Part shown: one piece after another, positions 8,730-20,029 of the stretch
Numbering within the stretch: the first letter of the stretch is position 1
How the letters are laid out: each line of letters starts with the position of its first letter
Assembly: GCA_902771785.1 (NCBI GenBank)
Contig: CACXYH010000001.1
Coordinates: forward strand, 1 to 64,000
Origin: an uncultured Prevotellaceae bacterium
Lineage (GTDB): Bacteria > Bacteroidota > Bacteroidia > Bacteroidales > Bacteroidaceae
DNA length: 64,000 bases
Direction of reading: 5' to 3'
The notes under the pieces: model-generated
Seen by the model: only the letters and a program-made list of their open reading frames with translations
Told to the model about the DNA's origin: nothing
Databases searched by the model: none
Translations under genes and position numbers: made by a program

Positions 8730-11486
8730 ATGGACGACGAAACGAAAGACGATATTCTGGAAGAAAACGCAGAGACAGAAGAAAGCCTGGATGATTTGGC
8801 GGAAGCCCATTCAGACTATAAACCCGTGAACCGGTTCGACGCAGCCGCCGTGCACCACCTGAGCGGCATGTATCAGAACTGGTTCCTCGACTATGCCTCC
8901 TACGTCATACTGGAGCGAGCCGTGCCACACATCGAAGACGGACTGAAGCCCGTGCAACGACGCATTCTGCACTCGATGAAGCGCATGGACGACGGACGCT
9001 ATAACAAGGTGGCCAACATCGTGGGTCACACCATGCAGTTCCATCCTCACGGCGACGCCAGCATCGGCGACGCCCTGGTGCAGATGGGCCAGAAGGACCT
9101 GCTCATCGACACGCAGGGCAACTGGGGCAACATTCTGACGGGCAACCGTGCGGCTGCTCCGCGATATATCGAGGCACGACTGTCGAAGTTTGCACTCGAC
9201 ACGGTGTTCAACCCCAAGACCACCGAGTGGCAGATGTCGTACGACGGGCGCAACAAGGAGCCCATCACGCTGCCCGTGAAGTTCCCGCTGCTGCTGGCAC
9301 AGGGTGCCGAAGGCATTGCCGTGGGACTGTCGTCGAAGATTCTGCCCCACAACTTCGTGGAACTGTGCGATGCCGCCATCGCCTATCTGCACGACGAGGA
9401 GTTCCACCTCTACCCCGACTTCCCCACGGGAGGCAGCATCGACGTGTCGAAATACAACGACGGTCAGCGGGGCGGTGTGCTGAAGGTGCGCGCCAAAATC
9501 GAGAAGCTCGACCAGAAGACGCTCGTCATTCGCGAAATACCGTTCTCGAAAACCACCGAGACGCTCATCGACTCCATTCTGAAAGCCATCGAGAAAGGCA
9601 AAATCAAGGCACGCCACGTGGAGGACCTCACGGCAGCCAAGGTGGAAATACAGGTGCTGCTGTCGCCCGGCGTATCGTCAGACAAGACGCTCGACGCCCT
9701 CTATGCCTTCAGCGACTGCGAAATCAGCATCTCGCCCAACTGCTGCGTCATCGAAGACAACAAGCCGAAGTTCCTCACCGTGAGCGACGTGCTGCGCCAC
9801 TCGGTCGACCGCACCAAGGACCTCATCCGGCAGGAACTGGAAATACGCAAGGGCGAACTGCTGGAGCAACTGCACTTCTCGTCGCTCGAGAAGATATTCA
9901 TCGAGGAGCGCATCTACAAAGACAAGAAGTTTGAGGAAGCACCCAACATCGACCGTGTCTGCGAGCACATCGACGAGCGGCTGACGCCCTACTATCCGCA
10001 AATGGTGCGCGAGGTGACCAAGGACGACATTCTGCGATTGCTCGAAATCAAGATGCAGCGCATCCTGAAGTTCAACAAGGAGAAGGCCGACGAACTCATG
10101 GCCCGCCTGAAAGCCGAAATCGAAGAGATAGACAGAGACCTGAACAACCTCGTCGAGGTGACGGCCAGCTGGTTCCAGTTCCTCAAGGACAAATACGGCA
10201 AAGACCACCTACGGCTCACCGAAATCAGGAGCTTCGACACCATCGAGGCTACCAAGGTGGTCGAGGCCAACGAGAAGCTCTACATCAACCGCAACGAGGG
10301 CTTCATCGGCACAGGGCTGAAGAAAGACGAGTTCGTGTGCAACTGCTCCGACATCGACGACGTAATCATATTCTACAAGGACGGCAAGTACAAGGTCATC
10401 CGCGTCAGCGAGAAGGTGTTCGTGGGCAAGAACGTGCTGTGGCTGGGGGTGTTCAAGAAGAACGACAAGCGCACCATCTACAACGTCGTCTATCGCGACG
10501 GCAAGAAGGGGCCCTGCTACATCAAGCGCTTCAACATCACCGGCATCACCCGAGACCGCGAAAACGACATGACTCTCGGCACGCCCGGCACCAAGGTCAT
10601 GTACTTCTCTGCCAATCCCAACGGCGAAGCCGAGGTCATCAAAATCACCCTCGACGCCTCGGTGCAGGCGCTGAACCCGCGCGCCAGCATCTTCATGGAG
10701 CGCTCGTTTGCCGACATCATGATCAAGGGCCGCGCCTCGCGAGGCAACATCCTCACGAAGAAGCCCGTGCACCGCATCACGCTGAAGTCGCAAGGCCACT
10801 CGACCCTGGGCGGACGAAAGGTGTGGTTCGACCCCGACATCAACCGACTGAACTACGACGAGCACGGACAACTGCTGGGCGAGTTCTACGACGAAGACCA
10901 AATACTGGTAGTGCTCAAGAACGGCGACTACTACCTGACCAACTTCGACGTAAACAACCACTACGAAGACAACATTCTGCGCATAGAGAAGTTCCTGCCC
11001 GACAAGGTGTGGACCTGCATTCTCTTTGACGCCGACTACCAGGGCTATCCCTACATGAAGCGATTCCTGATGGAGGCATCGAAGCGCAAGCAGAACTTCT
11101 TGGGTGAGAACACCGCATCGAAGATGGTGCTGCTCAGCGATGTGCCCTACCCGCTCATCCGCGTCACCTATGGCGGACGCGACGAGTTCCGAGGCTCTGA
11201 AGACATCGATGCCGAGCAGTTCATAGCCGTCAAGGGCTTCAAGGCCAAGGGCAAGCGCCTCTCCACGTGGCAGATTGAGAGCATCGAAGAGCTGGAGCCT
11301 GTGCGCCAGCCGGAAGAGGAAATGACTGACGACGAGCCGGCTTCCAACGAAGATGACGAGACAGAAGAAATGGCTTCGAACGAAACCGACGACACTTCGG
11401 AACCCGAGAACCTGGACCCTGATGCCGGCAAGAGCCAGCAGCAAATCATCGACGAGATGACCGGACAGCTAAGCTTCGACTTCTGA
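8730..11486 (+). CDS. parC: DNA topoisomerase IV subunit A (GyrA/ParC family)
   Basis: Type IIA topoisomerase A subunit (918 aa), which cuts and rejoins duplex DNA to decatenate chromosomes together with a B subunit encoded elsewhere. An acidic N-terminal extension of about 45 residues precedes the core. The breakage-reunion domain has DGLKPVQRRIL, the quinolone-pocket HPHGDASIGDAL and the catalytic Tyr146 in AAAPRYIEARLS. A coiled-coil segment spans about residues 390-490, then a divergent beta-pinwheel without a clear GyrA box, which argues for topo IV rather than gyrase. The tail is highly acidic. The stop overlaps the next ATG by one base (TGATG). Confidence 0.92.
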   Translation: MDDETKDDILEENAETEESLDDLAEAHSDYKPVNRFDAAAVHHLSGMYQNWFLDYASYVILERAVPHIEDGLKPVQRRILHSMKRMDDGRYNKVANIVGHTMQFHPHGDASIGDALVQMGQKDLLIDTQGNWGNILTGNRAAAPRYIEARLSKFALDTVFNPKTTEWQMSYDGRNKEPITLPVKFPLLLAQGAEGIAVGLSSKILPHNFVELCDAAIAYLHDEEFHLYPDFPTGGSIDVSKYNDGQRGGVLKVRAKIEKLDQKTLVIREIPFSKTTETLIDSILKAIEKGKIKARHVEDLTAAKVEIQVLLSPGVSSDKTLDALYAFSDCEISISPNCCVIEDNKPKFLTVSDVLRHSVDRTKDLIRQELEIRKGELLEQLHFSSLEKIFIEERIYKDKKFEEAPNIDRVCEHIDERLTPYYPQMVREVTKDDILRLLEIKMQRILKFNKEKADELMARLKAEIEEIDRDLNNLVEVTASWFQFLKDKYGKDHLRLTEIRSFDTIEATKVVEANEKLYINRNEGFIGTGLKKDEFVCNCSDIDDVIIFYKDGKYKVIRVSEKVFVGKNVLWLGVFKKNDKRTIYNVVYRDGKKGPCYIKRFNITGITRDRENDMTLGTPGTKVMYFSANPNGEAEVIKITLDASVQALNPRASIFMERSFADIMIKGRASRGNILTKKPVHRITLKSQGHSTLGGRKVWFDPDINRLNYDEHGQLLGEFYDEDQILVVLKNGDYYLTNFDVNNHYEDNILRIEKFLPDKVWTCILFDADYQGYPYMKRFLMEASKRKQNFLGENTASKMVLLSDVPYPLIRVTYGGRDEFRGSEDIDAEQFIAVKGFKAKGKRLSTWQIESIEELEPVRQPEEEMTDDEPASNEDDETEEMASNETDDTSEPENLDPDAGKSQQQIIDEMTGQLSFDF

Positions 11487-12328
11487 TGAATCACAAGATA
11501 TGGCCCATACTCTTCGCAAGCCTGCTGCTCCTGCCACTGGGCGCAGCAGCAGACGACGGCGTGCGTAGCACCGAGACCAGCAAGTCTTACCAAGTAGGCT
11601 TCGGCACCACCCGTCTGCTCGACACCTACCTGTCGCAGCAAGCGTTCGCGGGTGGTGGTCTCTCATTCCTCACGACGAGCGAAACGCAGCGCAACGACTC
11701 AGTGCCGTCGGCATGGCACACACTCATTGAGCACCAGGCATCGCTCTCGCTGACAAACGACAAATCGGAACTGCGCGAGGAACTGCAGGGCGACTACTCG
11801 CTCTACGTGGGCCGTCTCTACGGCAAAAGGCTGGCACTGGGCGGCCACGGCCAGCTCTACCTGCAAGCCGGAGGCCTCATCGGGGCCAACATCGGCTTCA
11901 TCTACAACACCAGCAACTCCAACAATCCCGCACAGGCCCGCCTGTCGCTGAACCTTGTGCCGACAGGCGCCGCCACCTATACCACCCAGCTGTGGAACCG
12001 CAAACTGGCCCTACGCTACGAGCTCAACCTGCCATTGGCAGGAGTAGCCTTCAGTCCCAACTACGGACAGTCCTACTACGAAATGTTCTCGCAGGGCAAC
12101 TACGACCACAACATAGTGCCTACCACCTTCATCTCGGCCCCTAACTTCCGCCAGCAGTTCAGCATCGACTACCGGCTGTGGCGAAACGCCATGCTGCGCA
12201 TCGGCTACCTGGGCGACTATCAGCAGATGGAGGTCAACAACCTGAAGTCGCACGTCTACCATCACCGCATCATGATTGGCTACATACACAGTCTCACTCA
12301 CGTCAAAACCATCAAGCGCAAGAAATGA
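11486..12328 (+). CDS. DUF3316-type envelope protein
   Basis: 280-aa exported protein with a signal peptide ending near LGAAA-DDG. The body shows alternating beta strands (YQVGFGTTRLLDTYLSQQ, LALGGHGQLYLQAGGLIGANIGF, LALRYELNLPLAGVAF, MLRIGYLGDYQQME) and matches my recollection of the Bacteroidota DUF3316 family, whose function is unknown. A beta-barrel or beta-sandwich outer-membrane protein is likely. Its ATG overlaps the parC stop by one base and its stop overlaps the next gene's ATG (ATGA), so all three are translationally coupled. The link of an envelope protein to topoisomerase IV appears to be transcriptional only. Confidence 0.78.
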   Translation: MNHKIWPILFASLLLLPLGAAADDGVRSTETSKSYQVGFGTTRLLDTYLSQQAFAGGGLSFLTTSETQRNDSVPSAWHTLIEHQASLSLTNDKSELREELQGDYSLYVGRLYGKRLALGGHGQLYLQAGGLIGANIGFIYNTSNSNNPAQARLSLNLVPTGAATYTTQLWNRKLALRYELNLPLAGVAFSPNYGQSYYEMFSQGNYDHNIVPTTFISAPNFRQQFSIDYRLWRNAMLRIGYLGDYQQMEVNNLKSHVYHHRIMIGYIHSLTHVKTIKRKK

Positions 12329-13353
12329 AACACCGAGCAAAAAGCCTACTCTACTGCCTCGTCGGTCTCATGAGTCTGATGCTGACAGCCGTGTCGTGTG
12401 TCGACGAAGAACAGTTTAGCGACACGCCCGAAGGCAATTTCGAGGCCCTATGGAAAATCATCGACGAGCACTACTGCTTCTTCGACTACAAGCAGCATGA
12501 GTATGGGCTCGACTGGCAAGCCGTCTATAATAAATATAAGGTACGCGCAAGGGGCGACATGACCTCGGCACAGCTCTTCGAGGTGCTGAGCGACATGCTG
12601 GCCGAACTGCGCGACGGACACGTCAACCTGTCGGCCTCGCACGATTTCGGACGCTACTGGACGTGGCACGAAGCCTATCCGGCCAACTTCAGCGACACCC
12701 TGCTGCGCCGATACCTGGGCACCGACTACAAAATAGCCTCGGGACTGGACTACCGCATTCTCGATGACAACATCGGCTACGTGCGCTACGAAAGTTTCTC
12801 CGACGGGATAGGTGAAGGCAACCTGGACGAGGTACTGTCGTTCATGCTGCTCTGCCGAGGACTGATTATTGACATTCGCAACAATGGCGGCGGCGACCTG
12901 ACCAACGCCGAGAAACTGGCGGCACGCTTCTGCCAGGAAAAGACGCTCGTGGGCTATATACAGCACAAGACGGGCAAAGGCCACAGCGATTTCTCGCCCT
13001 TGGAGCCCCGATACCTAGAGCCCTCGTCGCGCATCCGATGGCATAAGCCCGTCTGCGTGTTGACCAATCGCCACGTCTACAGTGCCGCCAACGAGTTTGT
13101 TTCGCAGATGAAATCCCTGCCCACCGTACAGATTGTAGGCGACCGTACCGGAGGCGGAGCCGGCATGCCCTTCAGCAGTTCGCTGCCTAACGGATGGACG
13201 GTGCGCTTCTCGGCCGTCCCCATCTATGATGCCCAAAAGCATAACACAGAGTTTGGCATCGACCCCGACTACAACGTCCAGCTGACCGATGCCGACTTCG
13301 CACGCGGCAAAGACACGATTATTGAATTTGCGCGGCAACTTTTGGCACAATAA
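12325..13353 (+). CDS. S41 family peptidase lipoprotein
   Basis: 342-aa C-terminal-processing-protease-like serine peptidase anchored as a lipoprotein: the signal peptide ends in the lipobox LTAVSC. An N-terminal helical segment (FEALWKIIDEHYCFFDYK) is followed by the catalytic core, with GLIIDIRNNGGGDL, HVYSAANEFVSQMK (nucleophile Ser) and IVGDRTGGGAGMPFS, the usual S41 order. No PDZ domain is visible, as in many Bacteroidota members. The frame is open 147 bases further upstream, but the ATG at 12325 gives a 4-base overlap with the DUF3316 stop and the correct signal peptide. Natural substrate unknown. Confidence 0.9.
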   Translation: MKHRAKSLLYCLVGLMSLMLTAVSCVDEEQFSDTPEGNFEALWKIIDEHYCFFDYKQHEYGLDWQAVYNKYKVRARGDMTSAQLFEVLSDMLAELRDGHVNLSASHDFGRYWTWHEAYPANFSDTLLRRYLGTDYKIASGLDYRILDDNIGYVRYESFSDGIGEGNLDEVLSFMLLCRGLIIDIRNNGGGDLTNAEKLAARFCQEKTLVGYIQHKTGKGHSDFSPLEPRYLEPSSRIRWHKPVCVLTNRHVYSAANEFVSQMKSLPTVQIVGDRTGGGAGMPFSSSLPNGWTVRFSAVPIYDAQKHNTEFGIDPDYNVQLTDADFARGKDTIIEFARQLLAQ

Positions 13354-13378
13354 ATTTGCACAATCCAAGAAAACATTG

Positions 13379-13386
13379 TATCTTTG
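13379..13386 (+). promoter_or_regulatory. -7 box TATCTTTG of tRNA-Leu
   Basis: Perfect TAnnTTTG followed by CA, 44 bases before the mature tRNA 5' end. Confidence 0.75.
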
Positions 13387-13430
13387 CAGTCGCTTTGGCA
13401 ATGGGCTAACAGCTCTTGCCAAGCGAAAAA

Positions 13431-13512
13431 GCGCCTGTGGCGGAATTGGTAGACGCGCTAGACTTAGGATCTAGTATCTCGCGATGTGCAGGTTCGAGTC
13501 CTGTCAGGCGCA
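13431..13512 (+). tRNA. tRNA-Leu (anticodon TAG)
   Basis: 82-nt class II tRNA. The acceptor stem GCGCCTG pairs with CAGGCGC (13505-13511), the discriminator base is A, and CCA is not encoded. The D arm has GGAATTGGTAGAC. The anticodon stem CTAGA/TCTAG encloses the loop CTTAGGA, giving anticodon TAG (reads CUN leucine codons). A short variable arm (CTCGCGATG) and a T arm GCAGG-TTCGAGT-CCTGT follow. Confidence 0.97.
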
Positions 13513-13528
13513 CAGAAGGAACAAGAAG

Positions 13529-13565
13529 AAGCAGGATAAGCAATCAAAAGCTTACCCTGCTTTTT
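13529..13565 (+). terminator. Terminator after tRNA-Leu
   Basis: A 13-bp stem with one mismatch (AAGCAGGATAAGC / GCTTACCCTGCTT) is followed by TTTTT. Confidence 0.88.
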
Positions 13566-13634
13566 GTCTAACTTCCATGCGGAATAATTGCAATTGCACG
13601 GCACGGGCGGCATGAGACAATAACAAAAAACTAT

Positions 13635-13650
13635 GAAACAAATAGAAACG
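13635..13650 (+). promoter_or_regulatory. GAAAC direct repeat, putative operator
   Basis: GAAACAAATAGAAACG: two GAAAC half-sites 10 bp apart, starting 36 and 26 bp upstream of the -7 box at 13671. The same element recurs before other xylan genes. Confidence 0.55.
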
Positions 13651-13670
13651 CCCCTTTGCCGAAACAAAAG

Positions 13671-13678
13671 TAACTTTG
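13671..13678 (+). promoter_or_regulatory. -7 box TAACTTTG of the modular surface protein gene
   Basis: Matches TAnnTTTG followed by CA. It leaves a 5' leader of about 60 bases before the ATG at 13746. Confidence 0.7.
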
Positions 13679-13745
13679 CACCGAGTGTTTTTTGAAAACC
13701 TACATTATTAATAATAGTATTAACCAATTTAAAATTAAAAAGCGT

Positions 13746-16700
13746 ATGAAAAAATCTTTCCGTATGTTTCTGGCACTGGTGCTCATGGCACTGGTTGCAG
13801 TAAGTGCGAACGCCGGAGAGCTGATTTCCCTGCAGGAGGTACCATTCACCTCTTGGGAGGGCTACGGCTTGAATGCATCACAGGGAGCCGCTGCCGATTG
13901 CGCATGGGCAGTAGGCGAGCCGACAGGACAGCCCTACGGTGACGGTAGCGTCATCAATGGTGCCGACCTTTCTGCTTACACCAAGCTCATCATCACCTAC
14001 ACCGAGGGAACTCCTCGCGTGATGCTGAACCGCGACGTCAATGAAGGTCAGTGGAATGCCGACGAGGCTCAGTCGAAACTGATTGAGTTCCCGAAGGACG
14101 GCTGGAGCTCGAAGTATTTCGACAACAACACAGAAGCCGGTGTTCTGACCGTTGACCTGAAGCAAATCATGAAGGACAAGGGCTATGTTCGCCTGCATGC
14201 CATCAAGGGTGCCAACTGGGCTAACGTTACCGTTGTCAGCATGGAAGTTGAAAAGGCTGCCAAGGTTCAGCAGATTGGCTGGATTAACCTGATCAACAAC
14301 AGCGACATGGAAGGCGACGACAACAGCAGCTTCTTCACCAAGCTGGCCAAAGGCGACCCCGCAAATTCTGTTATCACCGACGGTGTTGGTGTCAACGGAA
14401 GCCGCGGTATCGTGGTCGAGGCCACTGCCAAGGAGAGCGAAGCATGGGACAACCAGTTCTGGTTCCGCTTCAACGAGCCGCTGGCTGCTGGTGCCAAGTA
14501 TCGCGTATCGTTCGACTATAAGGCCAGCACGCCTGCCTCTGCCAGCACACAGGCTCACGCTGAGCCCAGCGACTACATCTGGTATGATCTGTTTGGTAAC
14601 ATCGACTTCACTGCCGACTGGCAGACTTTCACCAAGGAAGGCGAAGTAACTGCACAGCAGTCGACTGATGCAAAGCAGTTCCTCTCGGTTGCATTCAACC
14701 TGAACGAATTTGCCGATGCCAACAACTACTATTTCGACAACATCAAGTTCGAGGTCTACAAGGCTGGCATCACGGCTGAGTACTACATGGACGCTATCCA
14801 GGTCGACTTCGGTTTCGAGACCAACATTGCCGAGCTCGTAAAGGCTTCTGGCAAGCCCCGCCTGCTCTTCCCGATTGACTGCGTCAGCGTGAAGGTCGAC
14901 GGACAGCCCATCGAACTGATTTCTGCTGAGGGTTATGCAGACGGACGCTTCTACATCTTCACTGAGGATGCCATCGAAGGCGACGAGGTTCTGGTTACCG
15001 TGAAGAACCCCACCGACGCTGCTTACCACCTGATCTATACCACCGGCCCTGGCGGCGACATACCTTACTTCTCTGACCTTGCTACCGAGAACGAGAAAGT
15101 AGCAGCTGTGGAAGACGCTTACGCTTACAGATTTGTGAAGCCGACGCTGCTGAGCGCTGATCCTGAGGACGGTTCATTCAACCTGCCCAACAACCTCAAG
15201 GAGTTCAACCTGGTATTCGACAAGCCCGTTGACCTGGCCAAGGTTGTTGCTACTCTTGGCAAGGAGAAGCTGGCTGTGGAGCCTGCTGAAGGCTATGCAG
15301 AAGCATTCAAGCTCGTTCGCACCAGCACCAACGACCTCGAAACTGGTCTGCATTCGCTCCACGTGACCAACGTGCTGTGCGAAGAGCCGATTGACGAAAC
15401 TGACTTTACTGAGTTCTACTTCACCCTCAGCGTAGGTAAGGTAGAAAACGATCCGAACGATGTTCCCAAGGACATGATTCCCGACTACTTCGCTCAGACT
15501 TCCAACGGTGCTATTCCTGAAGGCTACCTCGTAAGATTTGGCGAGGAAGACCGCATGTATCCCAACACTTATGGTAGCGGTCCCCGTCTGTTCGACTTCG
15601 CTGCAGGTGGCGACTTCACGAAGGGTCTCTACTTCCGCGAGGGTTACGTAGAGTATGGTAGCATTGAGGGCTACGAACTCACACTGGAGGCCGGTAAGAA
15701 GTACAACATCCACTTCAACTCGGCAATGTGGAAGGACAACGGAGCTAACATGACCTTCGAAGTGCTGAACGAGGCCGACGAGGCAGTCATCTCTGAGACC
15801 ATTAACAACACGCCTAACGTGAACGGAAGCACGGCTGCTGTGAGCAACTCTACCAACACCACCATCCAGTTCATCCCCGATGCCGACGGCAAGTATCGCC
15901 TGAAGTGGTCGGTAGGCGGCTTCAACGAAGTGCTGCTGGCTAATGTCAGCGTGAAGTACATCCCCAGCATCTTCGGTGTTGAGGAGACCGCTCTGCTGAA
16001 CGAAGCTCTTGCAAATGCTATCAAGACCAGCGAGGAGAACGCCGACGAGCGTTACGACGGCGCTACTTATCAGAAGCTGAATGAGCTCATCAACAAGTAC
16101 AATGCTGAGAAGGATGGCTACACCAATCCTTCCGCCTACAAGAGCGCTGCTGCTGCCCTTGACGCTGCCGCTCAGGCCGTGAAGGACCACCACGCTAACT
16201 GCGACAGCTACGACTCTCAAATCAAGATGGTCATCGACGTGGTGCGCAAGAATGCTGAAACCAAGTTCAACGTGACCGAACTCTACGCTCAGGCAAAGGC
16301 TCTCAACGACAAGTACCATGGTGCTTCCGAGTGGGTGGCTATCGACCCCGAGAATCCCGAGACTGAATACGAACTCGTATACAGCTTCGACAAGCTGACC
16401 GACGATGCAGCTCTGGCAGAGGCCGTGAAGGAGCTCGATGCTGTTGCAAAGGCTGCCTCTAACATGTTCACCGAAGGTGAGTCGAAGACTTCGTCTGACG
16501 TAGGTATCAAGGTGCTCGTAGACCGCATCCGTCAGGGTGTTGAGGGTCTGAAGCAGCTGGGTGTTGCCGACGACGATCCGCTGGTCGTGAAGGGTAACAA
16601 TGCCGTTAGCGACGATGACGAGCTGGCCGAGGAAATCAAGCATCGCCTCACGATTGAGTACTATGCTAAGATGAAGGACGGCGCAAACCTGTTCCCCGAG

Positions 16701-17507
16701 ACAACCGACGAAGAGACTGGCGAGACAACCACTCCGACCTACAACTTCACCGTATTCGTTAAGAACCCGAACACCTATGCTTGGAAGGAAAGCGAAGGCG
16801 TGACAGAGGAGAACTGCCCGGGCTGGACGGTAGTAGAAGGCGGCAAGCCTGGTACCACCAGCATGTGGAATGGCAGCTATCCTGGCGACATCGACGGTCT
16901 GCCTAAGGATCTTACCATCACGGCTTACCACAGCGCTAACCGTATCGAGCAGACCATCACCGACCTGCCCGCAGGTATCTACACCGTGATGATTGACGCT
17001 ACTGAGTGGAGCGACGAGTTCACTCCGAAGGAAGGTGACACCGACGACGTGATTGCTCAGAAGGAAATCAACCACGAGCAGAACCGCGCTTACGTGAAGA
17101 CCTCTGATACTCCCGTCTTCGTGGAAGGTCAGGAAGAGCCCGAGCAGTTTGCAGGCGACGCACGCCTTGACAACCGCGGACAGTATGCTGGCCGCTACGA
17201 GAACTTCTTCACCGACATCGTAGTTACCGACGGTGTACTGACGCTCGGTGTGAAGTGGAACAACATCGCACAGATGATGTTCGACCGCGTGAAGGTATTG
17301 CTGGCCGCTCCTGCTACCGACTTCAACTACAAGGATGCTTACGAGACTGGCATCGAGGGCACGGAAGCTGCACCTGTCAAGGTTCGCGCCATCCAGCTCT
17401 ATGACCTGAACGGTCGCCGCGTGCTGAAGGCTCAGAAGGGCATCACAATCGTGAAGAAGCAGATGAGCGACGGCACCATCCGCACGGAGAAGGTTGTTGT
17501 GAAGTAA
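13746..17507 (+). CDS. Large modular surface/secreted protein with CBM-like, Ig-like and coiled segments and a C-terminal sorting tail
   Basis: 1253-aa exported protein with no catalytic domain that I recognise. The signal peptide ends near VSANA-GEL. In order: a jelly-roll-like region; a CBM4/9-like sandwich (NLINNSDMEGDDNSS ... NNYYFDNIKFEVYK); an Ig-like Big_5-type domain (LLSADPEDGSFNLPNN); a module that also occurs in the GH98 protein (codons at about 15505-15966); an alpha-helical FIVAR-like stretch rich in Ala/Glu/Lys; another beta domain; and a terminal YDLNGRRVLKAQKG tail resembling a type IX secretion signal. The frame opens 18 codons earlier, but the ATG at 13746 gives the signal peptide. 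With its GAAAC promoter site and position ahead of GH10, a xylan-binding surface role is likely but inferred. Confidence 0.78.
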   Translation: MKKSFRMFLALVLMALVAVSANAGELISLQEVPFTSWEGYGLNASQGAAADCAWAVGEPTGQPYGDGSVINGADLSAYTKLIITYTEGTPRVMLNRDVNEGQWNADEAQSKLIEFPKDGWSSKYFDNNTEAGVLTVDLKQIMKDKGYVRLHAIKGANWANVTVVSMEVEKAAKVQQIGWINLINNSDMEGDDNSSFFTKLAKGDPANSVITDGVGVNGSRGIVVEATAKESEAWDNQFWFRFNEPLAAGAKYRVSFDYKASTPASASTQAHAEPSDYIWYDLFGNIDFTADWQTFTKEGEVTAQQSTDAKQFLSVAFNLNEFADANNYYFDNIKFEVYKAGITAEYYMDAIQVDFGFETNIAELVKASGKPRLLFPIDCVSVKVDGQPIELISAEGYADGRFYIFTEDAIEGDEVLVTVKNPTDAAYHLIYTTGPGGDIPYFSDLATENEKVAAVEDAYAYRFVKPTLLSADPEDGSFNLPNNLKEFNLVFDKPVDLAKVVATLGKEKLAVEPAEGYAEAFKLVRTSTNDLETGLHSLHVTNVLCEEPIDETDFTEFYFTLSVGKVENDPNDVPKDMIPDYFAQTSNGAIPEGYLVRFGEEDRMYPNTYGSGPRLFDFAAGGDFTKGLYFREGYVEYGSIEGYELTLEAGKKYNIHFNSAMWKDNGANMTFEVLNEADEAVISETINNTPNVNGSTAAVSNSTNTTIQFIPDADGKYRLKWSVGGFNEVLLANVSVKYIPSIFGVEETALLNEALANAIKTSEENADERYDGATYQKLNELINKYNAEKDGYTNPSAYKSAAAALDAAAQAVKDHHANCDSYDSQIKMVIDVVRKNAETKFNVTELYAQAKALNDKYHGASEWVAIDPENPETEYELVYSFDKLTDDAALAEAVKELDAVAKAASNMFTEGESKTSSDVGIKVLVDRIRQGVEGLKQLGVADDDPLVVKGNNAVSDDDELAEEIKHRLTIEYYAKMKDGANLFPETTDEETGETTTPTYNFTVFVKNPNTYAWKESEGVTEENCPGWTVVEGGKPGTTSMWNGSYPGDIDGLPKDLTITAYHSANRIEQTITDLPAGIYTVMIDATEWSDEFTPKEGDTDDVIAQKEINHEQNRAYVKTSDTPVFVEGQEEPEQFAGDARLDNRGQYAGRYENFFTDIVVTDGVLTLGVKWNNIAQMMFDRVKVLLAAPATDFNYKDAYETGIEGTEAAPVKVRAIQLYDLNGRRVLKAQKGITIVKKQMSDGTIRTEKVVVK

Positions 17508-17535
17508 GCACTTCGCTCGTACTAAACTACACATC

Positions 17536-17567
17536 AAGCGGTCTGTCCCAGCGACAGGCCGCTTTTC
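17536..17567 (+). terminator. Terminator after modular surface protein
   Basis: A 12-bp stem with one wobble (AAGCGGTCTGTC / GACAGGCCGCTT), a 5-base loop, then TTCTTT. Confidence 0.9.
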
Positions 17568-17624
17568 TTTTATATGAACAATCTATTCGGGACAAGTCTA
17601 CTTTTGCTGGCATGCAACAATTAC

Positions 17625-17640
17625 GAAACAAAGCGAAACA
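17625..17640 (+). promoter_or_regulatory. GAAACA direct repeat, putative operator of GH10-CE1
   Basis: GAAACAAAGCGAAACA: half-sites start 46 and 36 bp upstream of the -7 box at 17671. The near-identical GAAACAAAGTGAAACA at 38179 has exactly the same spacing to its own -7 box. Confidence 0.62.
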
Positions 17641-17670
17641 TGCAAAAGAGCGACTATAAAGAATTTGTCC

Positions 17671-17678
17671 TATCTTTG
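17671..17678 (+). promoter_or_regulatory. -7 box TATCTTTG of GH10-CE1
   Basis: Perfect TAnnTTTG followed by CA, 36 bases before the ATG. Confidence 0.8.
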
Positions 17679-17690
17679 CAGCAGATTTAA

Positions 17691-19937
<2,247 letters not shown>

Positions 19938-19955
19938 GAAGGATGTAACAATTTC

Positions 19956-19961
19956 GAAACC
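19956..19961 (+). promoter_or_regulatory. GAAACC half-site upstream of GH30
   Basis: A single GAAAC begins 46 bp upstream of the -7 box at 20002, the same distance as the distal half-site before GH10-CE1. Only one half-site is evident. Confidence 0.4.
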
Positions 19962-19971
19962 ATACAATACA

Positions 19972-19999
19972 AAATGCGGCAGCAATGCCGCATTTTTTT
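19972..19999 (+). terminator. Terminator after GH10-CE1
   Basis: A 9-bp perfect stem AAATGCGGC / GCCGCATTT with a 6-base loop runs into a T7 tract. The next promoter's -7 box begins 3 bases later. Confidence 0.92.
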
Positions 20000-20001
20000 A
20001 T

Positions 20002-20009
20002 TACCTTTG
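20002..20009 (+). promoter_or_regulatory. -7 box TACCTTTG of GH30
   Basis: Perfect TAnnTTTG followed by CA, directly after the upstream terminator, 20 bases before the ATG. Confidence 0.78.
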
Positions 20010-20029
20010 CACCCAAATTCTTATAACTT

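Noticed and set aside
15174..17537. Long minus-strand frame opposite the modular surface protein
   Set aside because: Antisense to a protein with signal peptide, recognisable modules and sorting tail; no independent evidence.
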